Of a stretch of DNA of 10,185 nt, positions 1 to 7,919 are shown piece by piece (positions within the stretch are counted from its first letter, which is position 1; the number at the start of each line of letters is the position of its first letter). The notes beneath the pieces were generated by a model that was not told the origin of the DNA, searched no databases, and saw only the letters and a program-made list of their open reading frames with translations. The position numbers were made by a program, and so were the translations under genes. The DNA lies in the NCBI GenBank assembly GCA_910577995.1, contig CAJTND010000025.1, positions 1 to 10,185 of the forward strand, written 5' to 3'. The DNA is from an uncultured Christensenella sp. (lineage in GTDB: Bacteria > Bacillota > Clostridia > Christensenellales > Pumilibacteraceae).

Positions 1-98
1 AATCAAGCTCTCTCACTATGGACTTTTATCTAACTTTCGGCTCTTTTGTTCCTTTGCGAAAAATCCATTACAATTAACACAACTAAACCACAAAAGCA

Positions 99-128
99 TT
101 GACAAGACGGGTGTTTTGGGTATATAAT
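99..128 (+). promoter_or_regulatory. Sigma-A type promoter of the LRR lipoprotein gene
   Basis: A perfect -35 box TTGACA (99-104) and a perfect -10 box TATAAT (123-128) are separated by 18 bp. Transcription should begin near position 135, almost on the first candidate ATG of the downstream gene at 136. That leaves no room for a ribosome binding site before that ATG. The 98 bases upstream hold no recognisable gene. Confidence 0.8.
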
Positions 129-135
129 CTATGGT

Positions 136-1854
136 ATGATAAACAAACAAAAGACGGTGAAGATGAGAGCGTGCGCAGTCGTGCTGTCGGTGCTGATCAC
201 GCTTACGGCGATGACGGTATTCGGTTGCGGAAATGGGCGCAGCGGCGGCGGTGACAGTACGACAGTGACGGTGACCTTTATAACGGAAGGCGAGGAAACG
301 TCGTCGACGGTCATTAAGGGCGAGCGCGTCGAAGAGCCCGAAGCTCCGACAAAGCCGAGCGATGCCGGTCATACTTACAGCTTTTACGGGTGGTATACCG
401 ATGGCGGCGAGCGGTATGATTTCAACACCGTAGTTACGCAAGATATGACGCTCACTGCAAGGTTCTATGCGACGGCGAGAAAATTCGAGGTGAAGTACAT
501 AGACGAGAGCGGCGCGACGTCGGTCGAAGTCGCCTACGGAACAAAGGCTGAAAGACCCGACGATCCCGTCAAGCCGAGCGACGCGGGCCATACGTACAGC
601 TTCGACGGTTGGTATACTTCCGGAGGCGAGCGGTACGACTTCGATAGCGTCGTGACGGACAATATAACGCTTACCGCGCGGTTCACAAAAACGGCGAGGC
701 TGTATACGGTAAAATTCGTATGCGACGGGACGATAACGGAAAAGAGCTGCGAATACGGCGCTAAGGTCGCCGAGCCGACCGCGCCCGAAAAGCCCGACGG
801 CGAAAAGACGGAGTATGCTTTTCTCGGTTGGTTCACTGTAAGCGGCGAGAAGTACGAGTTCGGCGCGGCGGTGGTCGGGGATATCGAGCTGTTCGCGAGA
901 TACTCGGCGACGGACAAGCCGAAAGTGACTTTCGTTAACAACGGCGAAACCGTTTCGACGGTGTACGTTAAGCGCGGAACGACGGTCGCGCGTCCGCAAG
1001 ACCCGACCAAGCCGAGCAGTGCGGAATACGAATACGCGTTCGAGTTTTGGAGCGACGGTAATGGCGCATACGACTTTGCATCGGCGGTCACCGAGGACCT
1101 GACGCTCACCGCGGAGTACAAAGAGAGCAGGCGGAGATATACGGTGACTTTCGAAGCGAACGGTGTGGAATATCATACGGCGACGGTCGAATATGGCGGC
1201 ACGGTCGCGATGCCGAGCGAACCGTCGGGCGCAGGCGGCGAGGAGTTCATCGGATGGTTCGACGGCAAAACGGAATGGACGGCAAGCTCGAGAGTTGAGC
1301 GCGACACGACGCTCGTCGCGCGGTTCGGGCAGGTCTATATCTTTGAAGAGAACGCGGACGGCTACACGGTAACGGGCGTCAGGAAGCCAATACCGAGCGG
1401 CATAGCGGAGATCCCGAGCGTTTATAACGGTCGGGCGGTGACGGCAATAGGCGAAAGCGCATTTGTCGGCGCGACCTGGCTGAAACGGTTGATCCTGCCG
1501 AGCGGACTTCGCGAGATAGGCGAGTATGCGTTCGGCGACTGCGCGGAGCTCGATAGCGTTGAGTTCAACGCAGGGATATTGCATATCGGGTCGGGTGCGT
1601 TCATGCAATGCGGTCTGAAAGAAGTGACATTGCCCGACAGCGTTGCGACGGTGGGCGAGCTCGCATTTTCGGGCTGTTACGAGCTGACGGAAGTGCGCAT
1701 ATCCGCAACGGCGGAGGAGATAGGCGAGTATGCTTTTACCGATTGCGGCGACGGGCTGACGATATACTTCGGCGGCGACGAGGCTATGTGGCAGAGCATC
1801 GCTCGGACAGATTACGAGATGTTCGGCGTCACGCTCGTATACGGAACAGAGTGA
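136..1854 (+). CDS. Secreted lipoprotein with InlB B-repeats and BspA-type leucine-rich repeats
   Basis: A 572-residue predicted surface lipoprotein. Residues 1-30 form a basic then hydrophobic signal sequence ending in a lipobox-like TVFG-C, so Cys31 is the likely lipidated residue, followed by a Gly/Ser linker. Five InlB/Listeria-Bacteroides B-repeats follow at about 44-110, 117-183, 190-256, 263-328 and 335-397. Each has the pattern GWY/GWF, then YDF or YEF, then TLTARF. Residues about 437-536 carry BspA-type LRR_5 units (IGEYAFxxC, IGSGAFMQC, VGELAFSGC). These folds generally mediate binding at the cell surface, with no enzymatic role expected; the ligand is unknown. The start is uncertain. 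ATG 136 lies on the predicted transcription start with no SD, while ATG 163 (Met10) has GGTGA only 2 nt away and would still give a normal signal peptide. The gene has its own promoter and appears monocistronic. The family call is firm. Confidence 0.9.
   Translation: MINKQKTVKMRACAVVLSVLITLTAMTVFGCGNGRSGGGDSTTVTVTFITEGEETSSTVIKGERVEEPEAPTKPSDAGHTYSFYGWYTDGGERYDFNTVVTQDMTLTARFYATARKFEVKYIDESGATSVEVAYGTKAERPDDPVKPSDAGHTYSFDGWYTSGGERYDFDSVVTDNITLTARFTKTARLYTVKFVCDGTITEKSCEYGAKVAEPTAPEKPDGEKTEYAFLGWFTVSGEKYEFGAAVVGDIELFARYSATDKPKVTFVNNGETVSTVYVKRGTTVARPQDPTKPSSAEYEYAFEFWSDGNGAYDFASAVTEDLTLTAEYKESRRRYTVTFEANGVEYHTATVEYGGTVAMPSEPSGAGGEEFIGWFDGKTEWTASSRVERDTTLVARFGQVYIFEENADGYTVTGVRKPIPSGIAEIPSVYNGRAVTAIGESAFVGATWLKRLILPSGLREIGEYAFGDCAELDSVEFNAGILHIGSGAFMQCGLKEVTLPDSVATVGELAFSGCYELTEVRISATAEEIGEYAFTDCGDGLTIYFGGDEAMWQSIARTDYEMFGVTLVYGTE
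352..694 (+). repeat. Tandem duplication inside the InlB-repeat region
   Basis: The DNA for B-repeats 1 and 2 is much more alike than that of the other repeats. AAGCCGAGCGA occurs at 352 and again at 571, a 219-bp (73-codon) offset. The following stretches encode near-identical peptides (KPSDAGHTYSF, GGERYDF, LTARF). This points to a relatively recent in-frame duplication of one repeat unit. Differences are mostly at third codon positions. Confidence 0.7.
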
Positions 1855-2110
1855 TTGCGGTCGTGGTAGAATTGTGTCTCCATTCCGCTGCTTAGGATCG
1901 CGCCTCAAAAAGGCGGCGAAGCCGTTGCGAATATTAAGCGATTCGTCAATATAGCTTTTGTTATAGCGCAAGTAATATAAAATTATTTCGTTAGAGGTTC
2001 TCGTCAAAATAATAACGGGTGAGCATTTATCAAAGCGCAATATGTTCATCTTATCCAAACCGATATCAATACTTGTTAGATACAGTTTCGATCGCGGAGA
2101 TCGATCGTTT
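1855..2110. other. Long 3' non-coding stretch behind the lipoprotein gene
   Basis: About 256 bases separate the lipoprotein stop codon from its terminator. The stretch turns AT-rich after about 1920. A small hairpin CGCCT-CAAAA-AGGCG (1901-1915) lies near its start but has no T-tract. A CGATC/GATCG pair lies just before the terminator. No plus-strand ORF with an SD is visible. A minus-strand reading frame crosses it and continues as antisense of the lipoprotein gene, which I do not accept as a gene. It may be a 3' UTR or a decayed remnant. Confidence 0.5.
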
Positions 2111-2134
2111 GAGCGTCCGGCGACGCTCTTTTTT
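2111..2134 (+). terminator. Intrinsic terminator
   Basis: Stem GAGCGT (2111-2116) pairs perfectly with ACGCTC (2123-2128) around a 6-nt loop and is followed at once by six T residues (2129-2134). It would end transcription from the lipoprotein gene before the next promoter at 2197. Confidence 0.85.
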
Positions 2135-2196
2135 GTTGCGGAATATTAAAATACGGTTAAATTTCGGGAAAATACTCGGATAGTCGGAAAAAGGGG

Positions 2197-2225
2197 TTGC
2201 AAAAAAAGGGTTTATGTGGTAAACT
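2197..2225 (+). promoter_or_regulatory. Promoter of the GH78-glycosyltransferase-acyltransferase-parA run
   Basis: TTGCAA (2197-2202) and TAAACT (2220-2225) are separated by exactly 17 bp, and a TGG just before the -10 makes it an extended -10 promoter. Transcription would start near 2232, giving a leader of about 58 nt before the ATG at 2290. The -35 box itself is the TTG at which the longest reading frame begins, which argues against that upstream start. Confidence 0.7.
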
Positions 2226-2289
2226 AATTTTACTGTGCGCATTTGTACGGGGGCTTTTGCTTGCCGTGCGGCGGCGCAAAGGAGAGATC

Positions 2290-4458
2290 ATGGCAAAGAC
2301 CGAAGAACCTACCGTACTTTTCGGAAAGTCCAAGTGGATATGGGCGGCGGAAAACGACGGTAACGATTCCAATATAATATTGCGCAGAGTTTTCGCGCTC
2401 CCCACCGACAGCCGTCCGCCTGCGCGCGCGTTTTGCCGTGTCGCTTGCGACACGCATTATTATCTCTACGTCAACGGCAACGCCGTTGTTTGGGAGGGCG
2501 GGCTCAATCGCGGTAAGAGCGCGTATTACGACGAGTTCGATATAGCTAAGTATCTTATCAAGGGCGAGAATGCGATAGTGGCATACTGCCGTTATTATTC
2601 CGCCGACGGGCGTGATCTCGTGACGAGCGGCAAGCCCGGGTTTATTTTCGAGTGCAACGACCTCGGTATATTCAGCGATGCGCAGTTCGTCGCTTACGAG
2701 AACCCCGCGTACAAAAAGGGCGCGGCGTCCAACTGCTGTTATGCCGGCTCGACCGTCGTTTACGACGCGTCGCTCGAGGGGCAGATACAGAACGTGCTCG
2801 ATCCGACTTTCAAGTCGTCCTTGTTCGTTCCCGCTACTGTCGGCGACGGTTATCCCGACGCGGCGCACGGCGTGCTTTTGCCGCGCCCCGTTCCGCTCGA
2901 AAGGTTTTCCGCGTCGCCGGTCATCGCGCGCCCGAAAAAGGTCGCCGATCAGTTCAGCGGCGATACCTATACCATCGCGCTGCCGCGCGAGATGCGCGTC
3001 ACGCCGTATTTCGAGTTGGCGGGCGAGGGTCAGGAAAAAGTGCTTGTCTACACCGACCGCAGCGACTGTCAGGGCTGCTTCGGCGACGAAAAGAGCATAT
3101 ACCGCGGGCACACGCTCGAATATACTACCAAGCCGACGCTCAACGTTTTCGAGGGCTTAGTGCCTATGACGGGCAGCGAGCTGATATTCGTCATGCCGCG
3201 CACGGTGCGCGCCGTTAGGCTCGGCTATCGCGAGATAGGCTACAATGCGGAGCGTTCCTGCGCGTTTTCCGTCGACGACGGCGCGCTCAACGCCTTGTTC
3301 GACAAGGCGGTCAACACGCTGTATTGCAGCATGGGTTCGACGCTTATGGACACGCCCGAGCGCGAACGCACGTTGTGGATGGGCGACGGCTCGATAGCCG
3401 CGCGCGCGCTTTACCTCGCGTATGCGGACGCCGCGCCGCTCGTGCGCAAGGCGATAGGCGATATCCTCGACCATGCCGAAAACGACGTGCTGTATTCGTG
3501 CGTGCCCGGCAACGTGCCCGTCGACATCCCGTCGCACGGACTGATAGCGCTCGGCGAGCACGGCATATTCGCGCAGTACCGCAACTTTATCGGCGACGCG
3601 TCGCTGTTCCGCACGGACTATCCGCGGCTTTGCGATTACCTTATGCTCTGGGAAATGAGCGAGCACGGCGTCGTGCCGCGCGAGGGCAATCGCCGCTGGT
3701 ACGACAATCTTTACAACGTCGACGAAACGCTCGTCGAGAACGCGCTCTATTATTCGGCGTGCAAGTTCCTGCTCGAGGTCGGCGCGGAGATAGGCGAACA
3801 CGAGTACGACGAGACTTTCGGCGACCGCATGGACAACATCGCGGAATTCATCGAGAGCGCGTGGGACGGGCTCGGCTATACGACGCTCGGCGACGCTTAC
3901 GACGACAGAGCCAACGCGCTCGTCGCGCTGTGCGGGCTCGTGCCCGACGACCGCCGCGAGGCGGTGGCGCGCCTGCTCGCCGCGACGCTCGGCTGCTCGC
4001 CTTACTTTGAATGGGCGGCGGTGGAAGCGCTCGCCGCGCTCGGTCGGAGCGATCTCGCGCTCAAACGCTTTACGTCGCGCTATGCGGCGATAGCGCGGTC
4101 GGAGGATACGACGCTCGGCGAGGACTTCAACGGGTTCGGCACGAAATGCCAAAGCTATCAGACCGCGGTCGTTTCCGAGCTGATACAGGTCTTCGGCGGT
4201 ATCGACGTCAGAAAGGGCGCGAGCCTGATAACGGTCTCGCCCGACTTCACCGCGTTCAGGGAGTTCAAATGCTCGATCAAGCTCGCTACGGGCGAGCTCG
4301 ACGTCAAATTCAAAAACAACGGGTCGCGCATCGATCTCGTCATCGAGAACGGCACGACGGCAAAGCTGACGCTCGACGTGCGTCCCGAGCTCGTCGGTCG
4401 TCCCGTCGAGCGCCGCACTATCGTTCTCAACAAGGGAAAGAATAAATTTTCCATCTGA
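2290..4458 (+). CDS. Alpha-L-rhamnosidase-like glycoside hydrolase (GH78-type)
   Basis: A 722-residue protein likely to remove terminal alpha-L-rhamnose from glycosides or oligosaccharides. An N-terminal beta-sandwich typical of bacterial rhamnosidases is visible (KWIWAAEND near residue 15; LYVNG and the YYDEFDI segment further on). The (alpha/alpha)6 catalytic region holds DTPERERTLWMGD at 354-366. This aligns with the GH78 signature DCPxRxERLxWxGD and keeps its three acidic positions (Asp354, Glu359, Asp366). Glu611 in TTLGED is the best candidate for the second catalytic Glu. A C-terminal beta-sandwich ends the protein. There is no signal peptide, so it should act in the cytoplasm on imported substrate. 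The start at 2290 is set by AAAGGAGA (2278-2285). The sequence is divergent from characterised rhamnosidases, so substrate is uncertain. It is first in a run of four genes. Confidence 0.82.
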   Translation: MAKTEEPTVLFGKSKWIWAAENDGNDSNIILRRVFALPTDSRPPARAFCRVACDTHYYLYVNGNAVVWEGGLNRGKSAYYDEFDIAKYLIKGENAIVAYCRYYSADGRDLVTSGKPGFIFECNDLGIFSDAQFVAYENPAYKKGAASNCCYAGSTVVYDASLEGQIQNVLDPTFKSSLFVPATVGDGYPDAAHGVLLPRPVPLERFSASPVIARPKKVADQFSGDTYTIALPREMRVTPYFELAGEGQEKVLVYTDRSDCQGCFGDEKSIYRGHTLEYTTKPTLNVFEGLVPMTGSELIFVMPRTVRAVRLGYREIGYNAERSCAFSVDDGALNALFDKAVNTLYCSMGSTLMDTPERERTLWMGDGSIAARALYLAYADAAPLVRKAIGDILDHAENDVLYSCVPGNVPVDIPSHGLIALGEHGIFAQYRNFIGDASLFRTDYPRLCDYLMLWEMSEHGVVPREGNRRWYDNLYNVDETLVENALYYSACKFLLEVGAEIGEHEYDETFGDRMDNIAEFIESAWDGLGYTTLGDAYDDRANALVALCGLVPDDRREAVARLLAATLGCSPYFEWAAVEALAALGRSDLALKRFTSRYAAIARSEDTTLGEDFNGFGTKCQSYQTAVVSELIQVFGGIDVRKGASLITVSPDFTAFREFKCSIKLATGELDVKFKNNGSRIDLVIENGTTAKLTLDVRPELVGRPVERRTIVLNKGKNKFSI

Positions 4459-4491
4459 GGAAGATACTCTTTTCGACGGCTAAGGTAGGAC

Positions 4492-5826
4492 ATGAAGCAA
4501 AAGATCCTAATGACTTTCATAGAATCGGGGTTCGGACATATTTCGTCCATGGAGAGCATCTATACCGCGCTCCGCGACGAGTATTCCGAGCTTTACGATA
4601 TAGATAAATCGTATATCATGTGCGAGGACGGGTTTCCCGCGCTTTTGTGGTGGAACAAGTTTTTTATCAAGCAGGTGGAAAACACCAATAAGATCCACGG
4701 CTTCGGGCAGTTCATATTCTCGTTGATAAGCCTGCTCGGCGGGCACAAGCTGATGCGTTTCGTGCACAGGAACCTCGCGTTCCGCTCGTTCCGTCAGGGG
4801 CTCGCCGCGATAGCCAAGCGCAAGCCCAACGTCATCGTCACCAACCATTACTTTACCAATCTTCTCGCCGTCGAGTACAAGCGGCGCGTCGATCCCAACG
4901 TCCGCATCATAAACTACAATCCCGACAACACGCTCCATTCGTTTTGGGACAGGCGCGACGGGATATTCGTCGTCAACAACAAAACTGCGTTTGACCGCGC
5001 GCTCAAACTGAAATTCAAGTACGAGAACCTGCGCGAGGTCACGCCGTGCGTGCGCGGCGTAGTCGAGGCGAACAAGCTCGACCGCGCTCAGCTCCGCGAG
5101 AAGTTCGGCCTGCCGCAGGATAAGTTCACCGTCGTGATAGCGGACGGCGGGTATATGTTCGGCAAGGGCACGGAATACGCGCGCAAGCTGATAAAAAGCG
5201 GACTGCCGATAACGCTCTGCATACTCGCGGGCAAAAACGAAAAACGCTTCAACGAGTTCAGCGCGATAGCCGAGGGCAAGGGCAAGCTCAAGCTGAAGGA
5301 CGGCATGACGCTCCGCGTGTTCGGGTTTTTGGACAACGCGCACGAGCTGTACGGCGCGGCGGACGTTTTCCTGACCAAGGGCGGACCGAACGCGGTGCTT
5401 GACAGCGTTTATATGCGCACGCCCGTCATGATCAATCTTTGTCCGCACATGATCGAGGAGATGACCGTCAAATACTTCATCGACGAGCACGGTTGCGGCG
5501 AGCGCGCGTTCAATAAGGGCAAGACCGTCAAACGCATCGCCGCGCTGATGAAGGACCCGTCCGATCTCGAACGCTACCGCGCCAATATAGAGAAATTCCT
5601 CGACTACGGAAACGGCGCGTCGGCTGTCGCCGCCATAATCGACGACGAAGCCGCCAAACAGCGCGCGGCGGACGCCGAACGCGGCGTTTATTACGACTGC
5701 GACCTCGGCAAGAGCAAGGCGAGCGAATCGGTCATGAATATCCTCGGCGATCTGCTTACCGACGAGACGGACGCCGCGCCCGCGCCGCTCGTAAAGGAAG
5801 AGCAAAGCGAAGCCGTCGTCAAATGA
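4492..5826 (+). CDS. MGDG-synthase/MurG-like glycosyltransferase (GT28 family)
   Basis: A 444-residue glycosyltransferase with the two-Rossmann GT-B layout. The N-terminal domain has the monogalactosyldiacylglycerol-synthase-like opening GFGHISS (residues 13-19), with His16 in the position of the conserved His. The C-terminal domain carries the nucleotide-sugar binding motif KGGPNAVLDS (296-305) followed by a TPVMI strand. Such enzymes transfer a hexose from a nucleotide sugar to diacylglycerol to make membrane glycolipid; the sugar cannot be told from sequence. The C-terminal ~60 residues are charged and Ala/Glu-rich, outside the core fold. AAGG (4482-4485) lies 6 nt before the ATG. The gene begins 33 bp after the rhamnosidase gene without a promoter between, and overlaps the acyltransferase gene by 4 bp. 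Confidence 0.85.
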   Translation: MKQKILMTFIESGFGHISSMESIYTALRDEYSELYDIDKSYIMCEDGFPALLWWNKFFIKQVENTNKIHGFGQFIFSLISLLGGHKLMRFVHRNLAFRSFRQGLAAIAKRKPNVIVTNHYFTNLLAVEYKRRVDPNVRIINYNPDNTLHSFWDRRDGIFVVNNKTAFDRALKLKFKYENLREVTPCVRGVVEANKLDRAQLREKFGLPQDKFTVVIADGGYMFGKGTEYARKLIKSGLPITLCILAGKNEKRFNEFSAIAEGKGKLKLKDGMTLRVFGFLDNAHELYGAADVFLTKGGPNAVLDSVYMRTPVMINLCPHMIEEMTVKYFIDEHGCGERAFNKGKTVKRIAALMKDPSDLERYRANIEKFLDYGNGASAVAAIIDDEAAKQRAADAERGVYYDCDLGKSKASESVMNILGDLLTDETDAAPAPLVKEEQSEAVVK

Positions 5827-6845
5827 ACACGAAAAACTATAAAAGGCTTTTCGCGGAGGTTTACGAAAAGGGCGAGATAGACAAAGAGCTTTACGATCTT
5901 CTGCTCGGCGAGATAGAGGTCGACGGCAAAATGACCAAGCGTATCTATAAGCTGTATCTCGAGGAGCTCGAACGCCGCCGAGCGTTCGACGTCGACGGTA
6001 CGCCGTTCGACACTCGCAACAGCGCGAAAACGGACGGTACATACGTTTATATGCGGCCGAAAAGACCGTTCTGGCATTTCTGGCACGCGGTATCGGCGAC
6101 GCTGTTCAAGTTCATAGGTTGGTTCGGGAGCGGCGTCGGTTACGGCGTTTGGCGGATAAAGGACAGAAAAAAACTCAAAAAGCTCAAACGCAAGCCGTTC
6201 ATAACGGTGTCCAATCATGTCGGCTATATCGACGCGGTGCTCACTCGGCGCGCGATGGGCTGTAAAAAACAGTATATCGTCGCCGCGCCGCACAACTGTA
6301 AAAACACGTTCGGCGGCAGAGTGCTCAAATCGGCGACGATGATACCGCTGCCGATAACGCTTAGCGGCACGAAGCTCTTTAACGAGCGGTTGGAGTATGT
6401 CCGCGACCGCAACGCGGCGATACACTTTTACGCCGAAAAGGCGATGTGGGTGCGCTACCGCAAGCCGCGCCCGTACAAGGACGGCGCGTTCGTATACGCG
6501 GATAAGCTGGACGTGCCCGTCGTGCCGATGCTGTATTGCTTCAAGCGCGCGCGCGGACTGCGCAGGCTGTTCGGGCTGGCAAAAGCCGTCGTGCGCATCG
6601 CCGACCCGATATTTGCGGATAAGTCGCTGCCCATGCGCGAGCGGCGCGCCGACCTCGCCGAGCGCAGTGCGAAAGCGGTACGGGAGCTTTATGAGGATTT
6701 TTACGGCATACCGCTCGAATATCTGCCAGAGCGCGAAAAGATCGGCGCGGCGGCGGAACGAACGAACGATGCGGAGGCTGCGGCTGACGGTACGGCGGAC
6801 GCGGACGTTGCGGAAAACGTCGGCACGGAGATAACTCGGGACTAA
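5823..6845 (+). CDS. PlsC-type 1-acylglycerol-3-phosphate acyltransferase
   Basis: A 340-residue protein of the lysophospholipid acyltransferase superfamily. Motif I HX4D is NHVGYID with His132 and Asp137. A block-II-like NTFGGRVLKS lies at 164-173. The block-III region is YAEKAMWVRYRKPRPYKDGA (206-225), a divergent form of the usual FPEGTRS segment. PVVPM (235-239) corresponds to block IV. The expected role is acylation of lysophosphatidic acid or a related lipid acceptor. The ~80-residue N-terminal extension (helical, charged) and the Ala/Asp/Glu-rich tail after about residue 300 are not part of the core domain. Its ATG overlaps the preceding stop (ATGA at 5823-5826), so it is translationally coupled to the glycosyltransferase, which supports a joint role in membrane lipid or glycolipid synthesis. 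Confidence 0.88.
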   Translation: MNTKNYKRLFAEVYEKGEIDKELYDLLLGEIEVDGKMTKRIYKLYLEELERRRAFDVDGTPFDTRNSAKTDGTYVYMRPKRPFWHFWHAVSATLFKFIGWFGSGVGYGVWRIKDRKKLKKLKRKPFITVSNHVGYIDAVLTRRAMGCKKQYIVAAPHNCKNTFGGRVLKSATMIPLPITLSGTKLFNERLEYVRDRNAAIHFYAEKAMWVRYRKPRPYKDGAFVYADKLDVPVVPMLYCFKRARGLRRLFGLAKAVVRIADPIFADKSLPMRERRADLAERSAKAVRELYEDFYGIPLEYLPEREKIGAAAERTNDAEAAADGTADADVAENVGTEITRD

Positions 6846-6867
6846 ATAAAACGGAAGAGAAACTGTC

Positions 6868-7683
6868 ATGACAAAAACGATAGCTATAGCAAACCAGAAA
6901 GGCGGCGTCGGCAAAACGACGACATGCATCAACCTCGCGGCGTTCTTCGCGGCGTTCGGCAAACGCGTGCTCATAATCGACAACGATCCGCAGGGCAACG
7001 CGTCGAGCGGTCTGGGCATAGAAAAGCACAAGGTCAAAAAATCGGTATACAGTCTTATAGTCGGCGATTGCACGGCGAAGGAGGCGATAGTGCCGACGGG
7101 CGTCGCGGGGCTGGATATCATCCCGTCGAATATCGACCTTGCGGGCGCGGAGGTGGAGCTCGTCAGTCTCGAGGACAGAGAGAACTCGCTCAAACGCGCG
7201 ATAGGTCCGATAAAGCAGGACTACGACTACATATTCATAGACTGCCCGCCGTTCATCGGGTTGCTCACGCTCAATGCGCTGACTGCGGCGGACTCCATAC
7301 TCATCCCGATGCAGGGCGAATACTTCGCGCTCGAGGGCTTGAGCCAGCTGATGAACACTATCAAGCTGACCAAGAAGATACTCAACCCCGGGCTCGAGAT
7401 AGAGGGCGTCGTCGTAACGATGTTCAATTCGCGCACCAATCTAGTAAACTCCGTCGCGGAGGAGATAACGCGGTACTTCGGGAAAAAGGCGTTCACGACG
7501 CGCATACCGCGCAGCGTCAGGCTCGCCGAAGCTCCGTCGTTCGGCTTGCCGATATCGCAGTTCGACCCGACGTCGACGGGCGGCATCGCGTATAAAAACC
7601 TCGCCGAAGAAATGCTCAACAGGAATCGCGACCCGTTCACGCCGATAAAGAACCTGTCGGCGCTCAAAAAGAAGCAGCAGTAA
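6868..7683 (+). CDS. parA: ParA/Soj-family chromosome-partitioning ATPase
   Basis: A 271-residue ATPase of the ParA/MinD superfamily, small chromosomal type without an N-terminal DNA-binding domain. The deviant Walker A box KGGVGKTT (11-18), the DNDPQGN motif (38-44) and Walker B YIFIDCPP (121-128) are all intact. The RxPxSVRLAEAPSFGLPI segment near 212-229 is typical of Soj-like ParA. With a ParB partner such proteins bind DNA non-specifically and segregate origins. GGAAGAGA (6853-6860) serves as SD, 22 bp after the acyltransferase stop, so the gene probably shares the upstream transcript. No parB follows: a tRNA promoter begins 49 bp later. It is either an orphan ParA or separated from its partner. 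Confidence 0.92.
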   Translation: MTKTIAIANQKGGVGKTTTCINLAAFFAAFGKRVLIIDNDPQGNASSGLGIEKHKVKKSVYSLIVGDCTAKEAIVPTGVAGLDIIPSNIDLAGAEVELVSLEDRENSLKRAIGPIKQDYDYIFIDCPPFIGLLTLNALTAADSILIPMQGEYFALEGLSQLMNTIKLTKKILNPGLEIEGVVVTMFNSRTNLVNSVAEEITRYFGKKAFTTRIPRSVRLAEAPSFGLPISQFDPTSTGGIAYKNLAEEMLNRNRDPFTPIKNLSALKKKQQ

Positions 7684-7694
7684 CGCCCTAGCGG

Positions 7695-7719
7695 ACTTTT
7701 TCGGGGAATTCGGAAAAGT
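7695..7719 (+). terminator. Weak hairpin after parA, possible terminator
   Basis: ACTTTTTC (7695-7702) can pair with GGAAAAGT (7712-7719) with one G-U, around a 9-nt loop. No T-tract follows, so it is not a standard intrinsic terminator. It lies between the parA stop and the tRNA promoter, and is the only candidate there for ending the operon transcript. Confidence 0.25.
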
Positions 7720-7731
7720 GCGGTAAAGGGA

Positions 7732-7760
7732 TTGACAAACGCAATAATAAATGTTATTAT
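7732..7760 (+). promoter_or_regulatory. Strong extended -10 promoter of the tRNA-Gly/tRNA-Pro unit
   Basis: TTGACA (7732-7737) and TATTAT (7755-7760) are separated by exactly 17 bp, with TGT giving the extended -10 TGn. Start of transcription is expected near 7767. A perfect 7-bp inverted repeat ATAATAA-ATG-TTATTAT (7744-7760) covers the -10, possibly by chance in AT-rich promoter DNA. Confidence 0.85.
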
Positions 7761-7764
7761 ATTT

Positions 7765-7794
7765 GCCGTAGCCTGCCGACCGATAGGCTGCGGC
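7765..7794 (+). other. Leader hairpin of the tRNA precursor
   Basis: GCCGTAGCCT (7765-7774) pairs with AGGCTGCGGC (7785-7794) over 10 bp with one G-U, around a 10-nt loop. It begins at the predicted transcription start, so the primary tRNA transcript would carry a 5' terminal stem. It may protect or shape the precursor before RNase P cleavage; the role is inferred. No T-tract follows. Confidence 0.5.
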
Positions 7795-7844
7795 ACGCAC
7801 GGCGCGGCATAGTCCAACGCGGCGCGGAATACGATAATAACGAT

Positions 7845-7919
7845 GCGGAAATGGCTCAATGGTAGAGCAGTAGCTTCCCAAGCTGAAGGTTGCGGGTTCG
7901 ATTCCCGTTTTCCGCTCCA
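7845..7919 (+). tRNA. tRNA-Gly, anticodon CCC
   Basis: A complete cloverleaf with encoded CCA. The acceptor GCGGAAA pairs perfectly with TTTCCGC, the D-arm is GCTC/GAGC, and the T-arm is GCGGG-TTCGATT-CCCGT. The anticodon loop is TTCCCAA with CCC at 7877-7879, so it reads GGG. The outermost anticodon-stem pair (27-43) is a G-A mismatch and the next is G-U, so the anticodon stem is weak. It is the first gene of a two-tRNA transcript. Confidence 0.95.

Noticed and set aside
1901..1915. CGCCT/AGGCG hairpin as terminator of the lipoprotein gene
   Set aside because: No T-tract follows; the proper terminator is at 2111-2134.
16..2058. 680-codon open frame on the minus strand opposite the LRR lipoprotein, with a plausible-looking first 60 residues
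   Set aside because: Almost all of it is antisense to a clear repeat protein; the Arg/Ala-rich product is typical of antisense frames in GC-rich DNA. The first part (1860-2058) lies in the non-coding gap and matches nothing I know.
2197..2289. Upstream TTG start extending the rhamnosidase by 31 residues
   Set aside because: The TTG is the -35 box of the promoter, and ATG 2290 has a good SD.
4507..7193. Minus-strand frames of about 500 codons opposite the glycosyltransferase, acyltransferase and parA
   Set aside because: The plus-strand frames carry clear family motifs and SDs; the antisense frames are Arg-rich with no motifs.
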